A DNA stretch of 64,000 nucleotides from Albifimbria verrucaria (GCA_020081605.1 JAHREC010000013.1:124001-188000), one strand, 5' to 3'; numbered from the stretch's first letter, positions 11,732 through 23,283 are shown. Notes: a model not told the origin generated them from the letters alone. Numbers and translations: made by a program.

Positions 11732-12188
11732 TTAGGCCCCATCCGCTGGCATTTGTACGCCAGCTTGGCCACAACATGTACTACAAATGGCTGACATCCT
11801 TCGCAGGGCTCCAACTACGACAGCAACACGGGACCCAGAAGTAACAACCAGTTGATCATAAGAAATTCTGCAGCTTTGACCACCTTCTGTTATCTTGTCG
11901 ACGCTGTTGCTCTCATGCTCAATACCATTGGCATAGCCGACAACGAATTTGAAGTTGTCTGAAGAGTAACACTTAAATGTTGACTTGATTGGAATGAGGG
12001 CTTTGCCATCGGGGATCTCTCCTGGAAGTAATCTCCGTGAGACCGCTACATTCCAGAAGAAGTACGTATCGATAGATACTAGGATGATATTTAGATCAAA
12101 GGGATGTGTCGGTACTGAATACTTCAATAGCTTGTATACGAGGCAAACAAGCCCAGCTGGCAGCAAGAATAACCACCACCTGAGGCAT
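11732..12188 (-). pseudogene. AIF/AMID-like FAD oxidoreductase, N-terminal remnant
   Basis: The start MPQVVVILAASWA (ATG at 12188) corresponds to the family's FAD-binding GxSxAG motif. It is followed, after a frame slip, by KLLKYSVPTHP, DTYFFWNVAVSRRLLPGE, KFVVGYANGIEHES and SYDQLVVTSGSR. This order matches the first third of AIF-like pyridine-nucleotide-disulfide oxidoreductases. The NADH-binding and C-terminal domains are missing and the frame ends at 11732 in unrelated sequence. It is a truncated relic and no activity is expected. The motif Gly is Ala and the frame break falls inside the nucleotide-binding loop. Confidence 0.65.
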
Positions 12189-12276
12189 CTTCTTTTGTCT
12201 CAATACAAGAGATTGAAATTCAAAACGAGGAACGATACTGAACGACAATATTATACAGGCGCTTCATGGGTTGTAA

Positions 12277-12735
12277 TTATTCCAAATTCTCTGTTTGCAC
12301 TACAAGAGCAGTTGACCTCCTGGTCATCGAAAAATACTCGTTTGATGTCTCCTCCTTGTGTGGACTTATGCCGGCGTCAAGGAGGATGTGCACAGCTGAA
12401 ACATTATGGTACTTGGGATGCTGCAGCAAGGAGTGGTTCATTCCAGGATCGTTGCGAAGCAAAGTAGGACACTTGGAAGCAGCTCTCACAGCGCATCGAG
12501 TTTATTATCGCGGATCAATGTGAGTGCTCGTTATGAGGCGCAAAAGTGTTCTTCCTTGCTATCGAACTCCCATCTTCATCTATGTAGCCTGTGTAAGAGT
12601 CCACATCGGCGGATTCCATGTTTTGCTGTTAACAGGTGTAGGCTGCATGAGGTGGTATTTGAGACCCAGGGCCACAGCAACACCTTTTTGAAGTTAGTAG
12701 CATTGTGGATACAGGCCCCGACAAGTGACTCAAAC
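12277..12735 (-). pseudogene. ankyrin-repeat remnant
   Basis: Minus-strand frames give broken ankyrin-like pieces: NEPLLAAASQ, then in another frame VSAVHILLDAGISPHK. Upstream are GACIHNATN and LHLLTAKHG. Each resembles part of the ankyrin consensus, but frames change and stops intervene. It is probably a decayed ankyrin gene and I cannot place its ends. It could be coincidence for the weaker pieces. Confidence 0.35.
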
Positions 12736-13639
12736 AGAGCTTAGGAGGCTTCACTGGTTTAAAGCGATGGAGTCTCGGCGTTAATCATACAGCATCTATG
12801 CTTGTACAGGGTCTGGAGAGGATTTAACAAACACTTCTGTTGGCTTGTTCTTCAACATGAATGGGGACGATAGGCCTGTCACTTCAGAGCTTCCAGCATC
12901 CCCCGTCTCCACTCCTGTCTCAGTATCCACAGCATCTCGCCGGCTCGTGATCAGGGGTGAGTGGGGCCGATGCACTGCACCTAGGCCGAAATGTCGAAAT
13001 ACGAGAGATCGAATGCCGGCCTATTGCTTATTCTCCCGGCTTGCAGGTTGCCGCTGTTTAATATTTACTCGATGATAGTGGGTACTAGCACAACTGGTGG
13101 TGAGTGCCGGCAAGGGCACGTTGATAGTTGAGGATTGAACAATAATAAACGTCTTTTTATTGCGTTTGTGACAACGCAACACTCATTATAAAACCTGGCT
13201 GATGACAGTCCTCGCACTGTCCCTCGCCGAGCTATGATCTCAGTGGCGCTGATCCTATGAGGAGAGCCAAATGAAGGCATTACAATGAAAAACAGAAGTA
13301 CTGTCTGGTTATTTCCTAATCTGGTTGCGGGGTTGGGGTTTGGCGATATCCCTGGCAGTTCACGTGAGGCCCTGCTACCTAAAGAGGATACAATTCAGCC
13401 GATCACTCTGCTCATATGCATGAATGGTTCGGTCAACCCTGAATGGTGGTTAATATTCTTGACTGCTCAGTGGAATAACCGAAAATGGGCCAGTGTACAA
13501 CAATTATGCCGGAAAGAGGTGGTAATCGCAAACACCTATAAAGGCCCTCCTCATCTCCTCCTTCATTAGGTTTAAAGCTTACATTCTAAGCCCAGTTGAG
13601 GCCAGTTCATACTCTGCCCATTGAAACTCACAGTCAACT
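12736..13639. other. intergenic upstream of the transporter
   Basis: The frames at 12845-13075 and 13285-13569 (plus) match no family. I treat the region as promoter and spacer for the sugar porter starting at 13640. Confidence 0.5.
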
Positions 13640-15352
13640 ATGGCTGCCCGGGCTAACCAAGAGAGTCACGATGCTCAGCCGCCGGCCCCTGTGGGGGCGA
13701 ACCAACCTTGAGGGGGCACGACGAGACCAAGTACGATGATCTCTTCCACCAAGCTGCTGAAGCGGCGAGGGCCACGTCGACTGAGCAGTCTATGACTCTG
13801 ATGCAAGGCCTCAAGACATACCCACATGCCGTTGGCTGGTCAGTCTTGATCTCAACGGCCATTGTCATGGAGGGCTTCGACAAAGTCCTCATTAACAGCT
13901 TGTTTGCGAATACCGCCTTTCGTGAGAAGTATGGGGATCAGCAACCTGATGGAACGTACGAGCTGACGGCTACTTGGCAAACTGCTTTATCAATTGCTTC
14001 CATGGCTGGTGAAGTGGTGGGTCTGGGCATCAATGGCGTGGTGGCCGAACGATTCGGCTACCGCAAGACCATCATTGCTTCAATGTTCCTGGTCATAGCC
14101 TTTATTTTCATTGTTTTTTTGCGCAAACCACGTCACATCTCCTCGCCGGCCAAGTTCTACTCGGTCTACCCTGGGGAGTGTTCCAAACCATCACCGTTGC
14201 GTATGCCGCCGAGGTGTGCCCAACAGCATTACGAGCGTACCTCACCACTTACGTGAACCTTTGCTGGGTTATTGGACAGTTCATTGCATCCGGTGTGCTG
14301 CGCGGCCTAGCAGATCGAGACGACAAGTGGAGCTACAAAATCCCTTTGCTTTGCAGTGGGTATGGCCCATTCCCATCATGATTGGGGTTTACCTCGCCCC
14401 AGAATCTCCGTGGTGGCTCGTGCGCAAGGATCGTCGTGAGGAGGCCAAGCATGCACTCCTCAGATTAACTGTGAGGAACCATGACTCGAATGTGGATCTC
14501 GACCTGGATGCGACACTTTCAATGATGGAGCAAACAAACGCCATGGAGAAGGCCCTCACTGCTGGATCATCCTACATAGACTGCTTCCGGGGCACAAATT
14601 TGCGCCGTACAGAAATTTCTTGCTTGACATGGTTCGCACAGATTTTCTCTGGCGTTGCGTTTATGTCTTACTCGACATATTTTTACGAGCAGGCCGGCCT
14701 AGCCACTCAGCACGCTTTCAGCATGACCATGGCGCAGTACGGCCTGGGAGCCATTGGCACACTTCTTTCTTGGGTGCTTATGGTCCGGTTTGGCCGTCGC
14801 ACGCTCTACCTTTCAGGAATCGTTGGCATGTTCATTCTGCTTGTCATTATCGGCAGCGTTGGGGCTGCTATTGACAGCAAAACAAATGCAGGTGCCGGCT
14901 GGGCAATTGGCAGTATGTTACTGCTATTGACGATGATATACGATATGACAGTTGGGCCAGTCTGCTACGCGCTGGTTTCGGAAGTCGCTTCAACTCGACT
15001 GAGATCAAAGACCATTGTATTGGCTCGCTCCACCTACAACGTAGGCAATATTGTAGTTAGCATCATCGCGCCCCGCATGTTGAATCCGACAGCATGGGAT
15101 TGGGGTGCCAAGGGTGGATTCTTCTGGGCTGGTTGTGGAACTCTATGCTTTGCCTGGGCATTTTTCCGTCTCCCTGAACCAAAGGGCCGCACATATGGAG
15201 AGCTGGATGTATTGTTTGAACAAAGAGTCTCTGCGAGAAAGTTTGCGGGGATGAAGATTGACCCTGCTGCTGTTGCCGAGCAGATTATCCAGGCTGATGA
15301 GAAGAAGTTAGCATTCAAGGAATCAACACCGGCTACAGTAGAAAGAGTCTAA
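13640..15352 (+). CDS. MFS sugar transporter (alpha-glucoside/hexose porter type)
   Basis: A 12-TM proton-coupled sugar porter of the plasma membrane. The cytosolic N-terminus (MAARANQESHDAQPP) leads to TM1 near 13838. Signatures are VVAERFGYRKT after TM2, PESPWWLVRKDRREEA before the central loop and PEPKGRTYGELD after TM12. The order and the long N-terminus resemble fungal maltose/alpha-glucoside permeases more than hexose transporters. Three one-base losses break the frame: CCC read as CC near 13703, T8 read as T7 near 14117 and CCCC read as CCC near 14345. With them read through, the protein is about 550 residues with no internal stop. Upstream of the second shift the frame reads FIFIVFF and continues AQTTSHLLAGQVLLGLPWG. 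Substrate not deducible. Confidence 0.85.
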
Positions 15353-15861
15353 AGACATATAAGGTTGCCATGGACCTTCTCAATGAATATGAGTGGGGAA
15401 TTAAATAAGAAGTCTAGCTTAGTACGTATGCGAAACAATAGGTCTAAAGTATATGGGAATGTTAGTTAAGCAAAGTGAAAGCACCAGTGAAGAGCATAAA
15501 ATTCTCGAGCAAAGGTAGGAAAGGTATCCAGGGTGGCTTCTGCTTTGCTTCTGTAACGAAAAAATTAAGTTTAAGCTTATCTATATTATTAATAATTAAA
15601 TCAAAGGTCTTATTGCATAAGGCCACTAGTCAGAGGTCTCTAGATCTTTTGATAATATGCTCTTCGTGTTTATAATCTGCTGCCTGCCTTGGGCCCGTGG
15701 TATTGCCTTTGACATACCCTAGAGCCCGCCAGGCTTTCCGCTTTCCTAACCGTACCGGAAGGGCTCCTGTTCCCGCAATGACTAGCAACCTCGAGAAAAT
15801 CACATCACTCGGACCTCATTCGCCAATAAATATTCACTAACCTGAATTCTATCTCGCTTAG
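15353..15861. other. intergenic spacer
   Basis: Holds the transporter 3' region and the likely lost 5' part of the FAD oxidase. A plausible intron end (TTCACTAAC then CTTAG at 15857-15861) precedes the first readable oxidase exon. Confidence 0.45.
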
Positions 15862-16884
15862 CGTCGCAGGAGGACTCACACTAGGTGGAGGCATCCGTTA
15901 CTTCGGGCCTCGCAATGGGTCGACTTGTGATACAGCCAAGAACTTTGAGATCGTCCTAGCCAACGGCAGCCTTGTGAACGCCAATGAGCAACTACCTCGG
16001 CATCGTCACTCGCGTCGACCTGGCAACATTATCCCCAGGCGATGATGTCTGGGGTGGGCAGGTTGTCACGCCGATCGATACCACCGGGGAACAGATTACC
16101 GCGTTGGTATCCTTCAATGATCCTGAAACGTATGATGAGCATGTGGCTCTCACAGTGAACTTTGTGTATGTGTGGGATTTGGGCATGTCGGTTGTGGTCA
16201 ACAAGGAGTACACGAAGTCAGTAGCCAACTCCCTAGTGTTCGATGTTTTGGCCTTGCTACCAGTCCTATCCAGCATCCAACGAATCACAAAAATCAAAGT
16301 TCTGGTAATGGAGACAGATGCGGGCAATCAAAGTGGAATCCGGTATATTTCCGCATTCCTTTCACTGGACATGATGCCACCCCTGTTTGCTGACATTGTT
16401 GGGCTTGCAGACAACCGATGCAACCATCACTATCAAATCCACCCCTGCTATCAAGGCTGCTGTGGATGTATGGAACGCCAGCTTTGAATCTGTCCGTGCC
16501 GTATTGGGTGTGATTTGGTTGCTGTGTATAGATCCCTGCCTCCTCAGCAGTACATGAGGCATGCTGAGTCTAATACTCCGGGACTTGGGAATCGCCAAGG
16601 ACAGGCTATGGTCAACGTTCATCTTACCTTGTCATGGTTAAATCCTGAAGATGACGTGGCTATCGATGTTGCGGTTTGGAATCTAGTGAAGACAGTCGAA
16701 AACGACGCCCGGGACCTCGATGCACTAGATCCATACATCTACATCAATTGCGCGGCACCTTGAAAACGGCCAATACGGTCGTACGGAGTGACCAATGTGG
16801 ATAAGTTGCGGAATATTCGACGTCTATGACCTTCATGGCATGTACACCGGGCAAGTAACCGAAAGACTCAAAATTCCAGGTTAA
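15862..16884 (+). pseudogene. BBE-type FAD-linked oxidase, decayed
   Basis: Berberine-bridge-enzyme-like oxidases carry FAD and oxidise alcohols, sugars or secondary metabolites. Readable pieces in order: VAGGLTLGGGIRYFGPRNG and TCDTAKNFEIVLANGS of the FAD domain; YLGIVTRVDLATL; a substrate-domain stretch to about 16400; VWNASFESVR; LTLSWLNPEDDVAIDVA; YIYINCAAP; and the C-terminal SYGVTNVDKLR and GMYTGQVTERLKIPG. Between NANEQ and SNYLGIVTRV about 20 residues usually present (the LWALKGG segment) are absent, and several frame changes follow. The N-terminal FAD-attachment part is missing. It is clearly a relic. It lies between a transporter and a P450, a combination seen in metabolite clusters. 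Confidence 0.75.
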
Positions 16885-17650
16885 CGAAGGGCTACTGTTC
16901 CGCAAAGGGACGGAGAAAAGTGGATGCAGGTTACCTACACCGACCAAAAGTCTGCATTAACACTTATACAAGGATTGACAGACAAATAGAATTCGGGTTG
17001 AACTTGTGACTTGTCGCTTCACAATCTCACCCCTGTGCTGTTAACCCTCCCGCCCCCGCCCGCCGCTTCCTGTCACTCTGAATCCCTGCTAGGCGGCTTC
17101 GCCGTGGTGCCAGGTCATGCTATCCAAGGGGTTTATTAAATTATCCCAAAGGCTCCAGCCATCGGCTGTAACTCTATGGAGCAAGGCTTCCTATCCGGGA
17201 AATATCCTTTGAGGAAAAAAGTGCTTTACGTATTGGTTCGGCGTGGGATGGATTGAACTCGTCCTATTCTGAGCCCCATGAGACTTGACTTGATTGTTGG
17301 TTTGCGTACACTCCGACCAGAAAGGTAGGTAGTATTAACGCCCCAGGGCCATTTTTCACCAAACTTCCCTCTAATGAGACAAGGGCTTGATGGTCTCCGA
17401 GGCTTGTTGGTCCATACAGTTTGCCCCGGCGCGATGTTGCCTTGTTTCCAACTGCATATGACTTTGTTGGCTCTGCAAACGGGAAGGCAACAATTGGGTG
17501 GCCAAATGCAAATTGGTCACAGAATGCGAAGTGTGTAGCCAACATGTGGAGCTGGCTTCCATCTCGACGAGGAAACGACCACACTCATTGCTGATGTCAA
17601 CGAGCGAGAATGAGAAAACCAACAAGTTGCAGACTAATCTCACCCCTAAG
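16885..17650. other. intergenic, no gene seen
   Basis: The C-rich patch CCCTCCCGCCCCCGCCCGCC (about 17046-17065) is notable. No recognisable coding sequence; the minus-strand frames at 17264-17643 look like noise. Confidence 0.5.
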
Positions 17651-18802
17651 ATGGTCTACGAAATTGTTTCTCACCCTGTTGTTGTGGCTGAAATTTTCGT
17701 CGTAAGCTGGGTCGAAGAACCCGAATATCCGTACATCCCCACTGTCGGCTCCCGGAAAGACCATTGATTTCCAGTTGTGCAAGCGCGATGGGGAAACACG
17801 CGAAACTTCAAGGCGGCCCTCGAAGAGGCCTTTGCAGCGAATCCTGCGACCCTTGTGCCCGTGGCTGGAGACAGTCACTTTGTGCTGCTGCTCGGCAGAA
17901 ACCAAGTTCATCACCGACCAGCCAGACCTGGTGCTTGGGCGCATCGAACGCGCGCTTGAGGCCATCCAGGTGGATCATATGTTCGTTGATCCAGGATAAC
18001 GAGAATAGTGATGAAAGAGAGCCTGCCCAGGGTGAAATTGAGATGGTAGATTGGAAGCATGGTCTCAGACCTGGCCAAAGAAAGCGCTTGGGCCATGTAA
18101 ATTCACTGGGGAGGCCCCGACGACGGTAACGAGTAGCGCGAAGTGGGTGTCTTTGCAACGATGCACCATATGGCCAACCGTGCATTCGTTGGCCTCCCAT
18201 ATTGCCAGAATCCGAAGTTGGTTGACAATGCCATATCATTCGCTGTTGACATTCCCATCACTTCCACCTTCGTTAAGCTTGTCCCTGGCAAAGTATATAG
18301 ACGAGATCCGCGAAGAAACCAAGTCCGTCCTTGCAGCCCATGGTGGCGTGCTGAACAAGAGCACCCTTGACCAAATGGAGAAGCTTGACTTAGTACTCTG
18401 TGATAGTGCGTGATACAGCTCCATCTTGTCCACCTAACTTGCGCGCATTGCCGCCAGTGAAGAGGGCCTGACCACGCCCAGCGGTTTCCCCCTCCTAAGG
18501 GTACTAAGGTTGCTGTCCCTGCATTGTACTTGCTGAAGAGTGAGGCATTCTGGGCTCAAGCAAAAACTTTGTACCCCTTCCGGTTCTATTATGAGTGGCA
18601 AAATATACTGAAAGAGCCAGACGAGGATGGCGAAAGTCACTTGCGCTACGTTCGTCAGGCCTTGCCTACTACAAGCACCGATTATCTAGTGTTTGGACAT
18701 GGGCGACATGCTTGTCCCAGGAGGTTCTTAGCGGCTGTCATATTAAAATCGATTATAGCGGATGCTTTGCTCAATTATGAGTTTAAATTGTTTCCAAGAT
18801 AA
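17651..18802 (+). pseudogene. cytochrome P450 remnant with internal deletion
   Basis: Readable P450 blocks: N-terminus with EPEYPYIPTVGS; NTRNFKAALEEAFAANP; FITDQPDLVLGRIERALEA; MHHMANRAFVGLPYCQNP and DIPITSTFVKLVPG of helices C-F; YIDEIREETKSVLAAHGG of helix J-J'; GLTTPSGFPL and PKGTKVAVPALY; and the haem loop YLVFGHGRHACPRRF with the Cys ligand. The pattern resembles the ent-kaurene-oxidase-like CYP68/CYP503 group. The segment between VPG and KYIDEI, which should contain helix I with its oxygen-activation motif, is absent, and the ExxR region is also missing. Frames shift several times. No function is possible as it stands. Confidence 0.75.
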
Positions 18803-19599
18803 GCTTATGGCTCATGGTTGGCTTCACAAAGATCCTCCTTTTCAAGGTACGATCAAGGTGAGGAGACGCAACAACGTCTAGCTTGTGTTCATGCTCTCCC
18901 CATGAAAATATCATTATAAACCAATACAAACTCGCTTCTTCTTGGGATGACTTTATCGGAGGGATGGACCTAAATGGTGTTTAAAAAGCGTCATTCGTTG
19001 CCGTGAAATTTTTTCTGCGTGGATGTCACCTTCTGGTTCCAAAATGATCAGTTTGGGGATGAGATCCCAGTCAAACCTATTTATTAACCTCATAATCTAC
19101 TTAAAGCATGCGAAGTTCAAACGCAAGCTCATATCCCGGGTCCATTTGCCTAGCCATCATTTGGGGTTATGATAAATGTTGATAGCTGACTGACCAGTTT
19201 TTCAGTGTTTCAACATCCTTGCTGACTGGGTGCTGTTCAAGAGAGTATTGATCGTCTTTGCAGGGATAAGGCCTGGTTTGGAGTAAGTCAAAACCCCCAC
19301 CCCACATACAGTGTTTAAAAATGACGGGAGTGCGCGGAGCGATGGATAACTGTAATCATGTAGGCATGCCATCTACTGCATCTACCGCCTTTCTCATAAA
19401 AGGGTGTGGCAGGTGGCCAATGGAAATATACAGGGGCCCCTCTTTTTCATGCTACCAGTAGTAATAAAATACAATCAAGAATATATTCCGAGCAGCTAGG
19501 CTCAGTACTTAGGGACATTTATTTCCTCCTTCGGCTGCCCCTTCCATCTAGTGAACCAGTCGTATAAACAGACAGCCCGATACAAAAGTAGTAAAGAAA
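18803..19599. other. intergenic with promoter of the next gene
   Basis: No coding frame recognised. A TATA-like CGTATAAAC lies about 40 bp upstream of the ATG at 19600. Confidence 0.5.
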
Positions 19600-20874
19600 A
19601 TGGCCGTCGGCACAAAAGGCAGCATACTTGTTACAGGAGCAAACGGCGGACTCGGCAGCGCCCTTGTACATCACATTGCTGCATGTGCTGAACTGTCATC
19701 CTACCACGGTATTGATACCGTTCGTGACAGCAACAACGCACTAGCTCTCGTGTCCGCACTAGATTCTAGCCCTACACATACACATGATGTTTTAGACCTG
19801 GATCTAACAAGTCTCGATGCCGTTCGTCACGTGGCCGAGCGTATAAATGTGAGTCCGCCAGATTTGACAAGCTGCCACCATGCCTTTTCTGATGCCAAAT
19901 ACTAATTCATGTGGGACAACAAGCACGCATTGCATCTGATGAAATTCCACCTATTCGGGCTCTCATCCTAAATGCAGGTTACCAAGACTTCGGCAAGCGA
20001 ACGTCGACAGCCGACGGACTGGACACTGTCTTTGCAGCCAACTACTTAGGCCACTGGCTGCTTACCATGTTGTTACTTCAAAGCATCGACAAACGGGCCG
20101 GTCGTATTGTAGTGATTGGGAGCCAGGCTCATGATTATGTGCCATTTTCCCTTCCTTTCATTTGCATTCTGCGTTTTCATACCACATACGTTGCTAACCA
20201 CCTGCCGCCAGTCCTACGGATCCTCGAAATGCGGGGACTGGAGCCTTCGCGGATTCCAAATACTGTACTATCGTGTCTGACACTGCCAGTTTTGAGGCCA
20301 TTGCCAAGGGTGAGTGGAGTCACTCTGCCGAGAACGCTGCGTCAATGGAAGGCTTCAAGACTGGGTTCCGGCGATATGGTGCCTCTAGGCTCTTCCTCAT
20401 CATGACGCAGCATGAGCTGCAAAATCGGGTGAATCGCGACCCGGCTCTGAGCAATGTCTGCATCCTCGGTGTTGATCCTGGCATGATGGCCAGCGGTTTG
20501 CAGCGCCAAGCACCCTGGATTATACATGTGTTGGTGTTTAAGGTTTTTGCCCGCTCATCTTGTGGCTAAATCCCAAGTCCGAAACTGTGAGGAGTACACA
20601 CCGCTCGGTGTCTGATGTGCTGGAGGCTGCCTTTGGGCCCTGTGAAGGCGGTCAACTTCCTAAAGATAAGTACTTTGATGGAAGGAAGCCATTTGAGACG
20701 AGTGATGAGTCCAAGCATGTGTCAAAGAGGGAGCTTGTTTGGAAGGAGACGGTGCGTTTGGCTGCTCTGAAAGAAGGAGAAACAATCCTTGTAAACTGGA
20801 ACAAAGCGACTAAGTTCATTTCATCCTGCCGAGGTGCTCTCTACTGCTACGAACCCCACTACGCTAAAGTCTAG
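19600..20874 (+). CDS. SDR-family oxidoreductase with altered active site
   Basis: An extended fungal SDR. The cofactor loop is ILVTGANGGLGSAL, then LDLDLTSLDAVRH, LILNAGYQ (the NNAG position), GRIVVIGSQAHD, and the active-site helix GFRRYGASRLFLIMTQHEL. The catalytic YxxxK reads YGASR, with Arg (codon 20387-20389) for Lys. After LGVDPGMM the C-terminus runs to HYAKV. Two introns are likely (about 19850-19912 and about 20140-20211, branch TTGCTAACC), but both junctions leave the phase wrong by one. A further shift near 20553 fits CC read as C. It may therefore be frame-damaged or poorly sequenced. Function unknown; the Lys-to-Arg change would be expected to reduce normal SDR catalysis. Confidence 0.65.
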
Positions 20875-21290
20875 GCCGGCATAATAGTATTGTATTGCGA
20901 ATATATAGGAAACTTTACGCGAAATCATTTTATACTGTATAATCCTTTGGTGCAAAAGGTTGGTCATTCACCAGCTGCAGGGAAAAAGATATCGACGAAC
21001 TATAAACTATCAAAGAACTAGGTACGATCTCCTTGCCTTGTGCCCACCGCTTGCAACCAAAGGCAAATATCTATGGTTTATTTAACATGCGTGGTAATAT
21101 TCTCAGTGAAGGCATTAAGACTAGTGATTTCGGAGTCTTTTCGATATTCTGGACGTATTATTGCTCCGAAAATCAACCCCCGTAATTCATCATTGAAGCT
21201 CCCACAACTTGTCAGTCCTTTCGCAACACCCAATGCCTTGATGTCAATAGTGTTCATTAACCCGAATTTCCATCTCTTTTTCATGTCATG
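20875..21290. other. convergent intergenic spacer
   Basis: 3' flanks of the SDR (+) and of the secreted repeat protein (-). No gene seen. Confidence 0.5.
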
Positions 21291-23283
21291 TTATATGACG
21301 TCCGGTATGCAAGGACCTGGAGGTGTTGTGACTTGCGCGTGGATAATCAGATACGCCACCGAGCCACCAGAACAAGTGGGGTACTGAAGAGGAACAGGGT
21401 TGCTGGCAACGGGGACACCTGGAGCTGGAAACGTATTCCCGTATGTGTACTGTCCTGGAGCACACGTATCTATTGGCAAGCAGTCAAGATCGATGTGGAT
21501 TTCCGTTGCGGTGTAGGGAGGGCTGAAACTATATGTCACAGTGACTCCACCTACGGCATTTGCAATTGCGGTCCAGTCCCCACATCGGTCGCCTTGCTGA
21601 TATCATTCATTCCTGCACCGACATAGAGGGTGCCTGTGATGCCTGATTGGAGTTCAGCTAGAGTCGGAGTCTCATACCAGCCCCACCGGTTACAACCATT
21701 TCCAGACTGGGTGTTAAGTGTAATGCTGTCTCCAGGCCAGTATCCGAAAGCTGTTCCACTTGTACAAACAGCAGCGCTGGAAGATGTAGTGGTGGAGGAA
21801 GTAGTCGTGCTGCTTGTTTCCGTAAGTGTAGTTGTCATTGCTGTAGTTAAGATACTAGATTCTGTAATCGTCGTACTAGACTCTGTAGTCGTGGTACTAG
21901 ACTCTGTAGTCGTGGTACTAGACTCTGTAGTCATGGTACTAGGCTCTGTAGTTATGGTACTAGGCTCTGTAGAAGAGATACTAGATTCTATAGAAATGGT
22001 TTCCGTTATCAGGGGTTTAGTCGTTTTTATCCTAGTCGAGGGTACATAAATCGTTCTCGTCCTCTCCTTTGTCTTTGTCTCATGCTTTGACCCCGTGCCA
22101 TGCCTCGTTTCTGTGTCATGCTGTATTGTCGAATCAGGCCTTGTGTTCTTGCTATGCTTCGTAAATTTGTCGAGATTGGCGTCCTTGTCAGGTTTAATCT
22201 CCTTCTTGGGTTCTGTCTCGTTCTCGGACTTTACTTCCTTGTCCGTGCCAATAAACTTCGTGGGCCTGGTTTTCTGTTCAATCTTCGTATTTTTCTGGGG
22301 CTTTGCTTTCTTCTCGGACTCTGTCTCTTTTTCAGGATTTTTGTACTTCTCTTGGTAAGTGTCTTTTTCGGGTATGGTGTCCTTCTCCGGTTCTTTCTCT
22401 TTTTCTGACTTCCATCCTTGCTCGGGGTTCAATTTCGGCTCAGGTTTTACCCAATCATCATTCTGCATGCTTTTCTCAGGCTTCGGTTTCAGCTCAGGTT
22501 TCGATTCTACCTCGGGCTTCGCCTTCGTCTCAGACTTTATCTTTGCATAGGCTTCTTTCGTGTGCAAAGCGCCGTCAGAAGACTTGCCTATAGCGATGGT
22601 TGGCTTCCTTGCAGGATTTACCGGTGTGTCGGCGAGAGGAGTCGGTTGCAAACATGAATCAGTGTTACTTGTGCAACGGTATGACATTTCAGCGTAGGGG
22701 CAAGAGTTGCATTGCGTTGTGCATTTTCCGTTCTCCCATGCGGTACAAGGACTTTCATGTCTAAAGGTAGACGTTCCTGTTGACGTGTTCAATACCCCAG
22801 AGAAGGCAACGTAGAAATCGAGGGCCTCCTTGGCGCCAAAAGGGCACATGGCCTGGAGGACGGAGGAGGGGTTGCAATAACTGGTCACATTAACTAGTTC
22901 TTGAAACGGCACAATGCATGTGGCTGTATCGCTCGTTGCATTGACGCTGCACGAATAGCTTGGTGTAAGGTCTGGTGGTGGGCCATTGAAGACAGGATCG
23001 TAACCTTCACCCTTAAGCGCTAGAGACACATTTGCATCCCTGTAATTGTAGCCAACTGGAAAGCTGGAGAAGTTCAGGTAGAGATTGAGACCCAGAAAAT
23101 CCAGGGTCACATTTGAGTGAACAGTACAGTCTGTTTGGTCGTTGACGCAGAGAGTATATGTGCGGAGCGGCTTATAGCCAGTGATCGGCCCACCGTTAAA
23201 TGTATCCTTGTCAGGAGCCGGGGAGAGGCTGCCGCTATAGCGAGCATGGCTGCCAAGACAGCAGTTGTTTCAAGAAGCATCAT
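21291..23283 (-). CDS. large secreted modular protein with Lys/Glu/Pro and Ser/Thr stalks
   Basis: Probably a cell-wall or secreted adhesin-like protein. The ATG at 23283 opens a signal peptide (MMLLETTAVLAAMLAIAAA). A Cys-rich globular domain of about 190 residues follows (YTLCVNDQTDCTVHSN, CNPSSVLQAMCPFGAKEA, CTAWENGKCTTQCNSCPYAE). Next is about 190 residues of imperfect K/E/P repeats (KPEVESKPELKPKPEK, EKEPEKDTIPEKD), then a Ser/Thr stalk of TESSTTTT units. A second domain holds AFGYWPGDSITLN, RWGWYETPTLAELQSG and LYVGAGMNDISKATDVG, then a Cys/aromatic C-terminus (LDCLPIDTCAPGQYTYG). No GPI signal is evident. The frame shifts at about 23228 (C5 read as C4) and 21580 (G5 read as G4). I know no function for either globular domain. 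Confidence 0.75.
21858..21983 (-). repeat. six 21 bp tandem repeats coding the Ser/Thr stalk
   Basis: Six units of 21 bp with period exactly 21, from 21858; units 2 and 3 are identical and the rest differ by a few bases. On the minus strand they encode 7-residue Ser/Thr-Glu units. Being in-frame, copy-number change would alter stalk length without breaking the gene. Confidence 0.9.

Noticed and set aside
17498..18433. Dense overlapping ORFs on both strands
   Set aside because: Only the plus-strand pieces carrying P450 blocks are coherent; the others are shadows.
20275..20320. FADSK as the SDR catalytic YxxxK with Tyr replaced by Phe
   Set aside because: The family's catalytic Tyr lies later in YGAS(K/R); the FADSK segment is outside the active-site helix.
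21630..22657. Several long plus-strand ORFs (for example 21630-22049, 22095-22408)
   Set aside because: They are antisense shadows of the K/E/P and Ser/Thr repeats of the minus-strand secreted protein; the Val/Ser/Phe-rich composition follows from the repeats.
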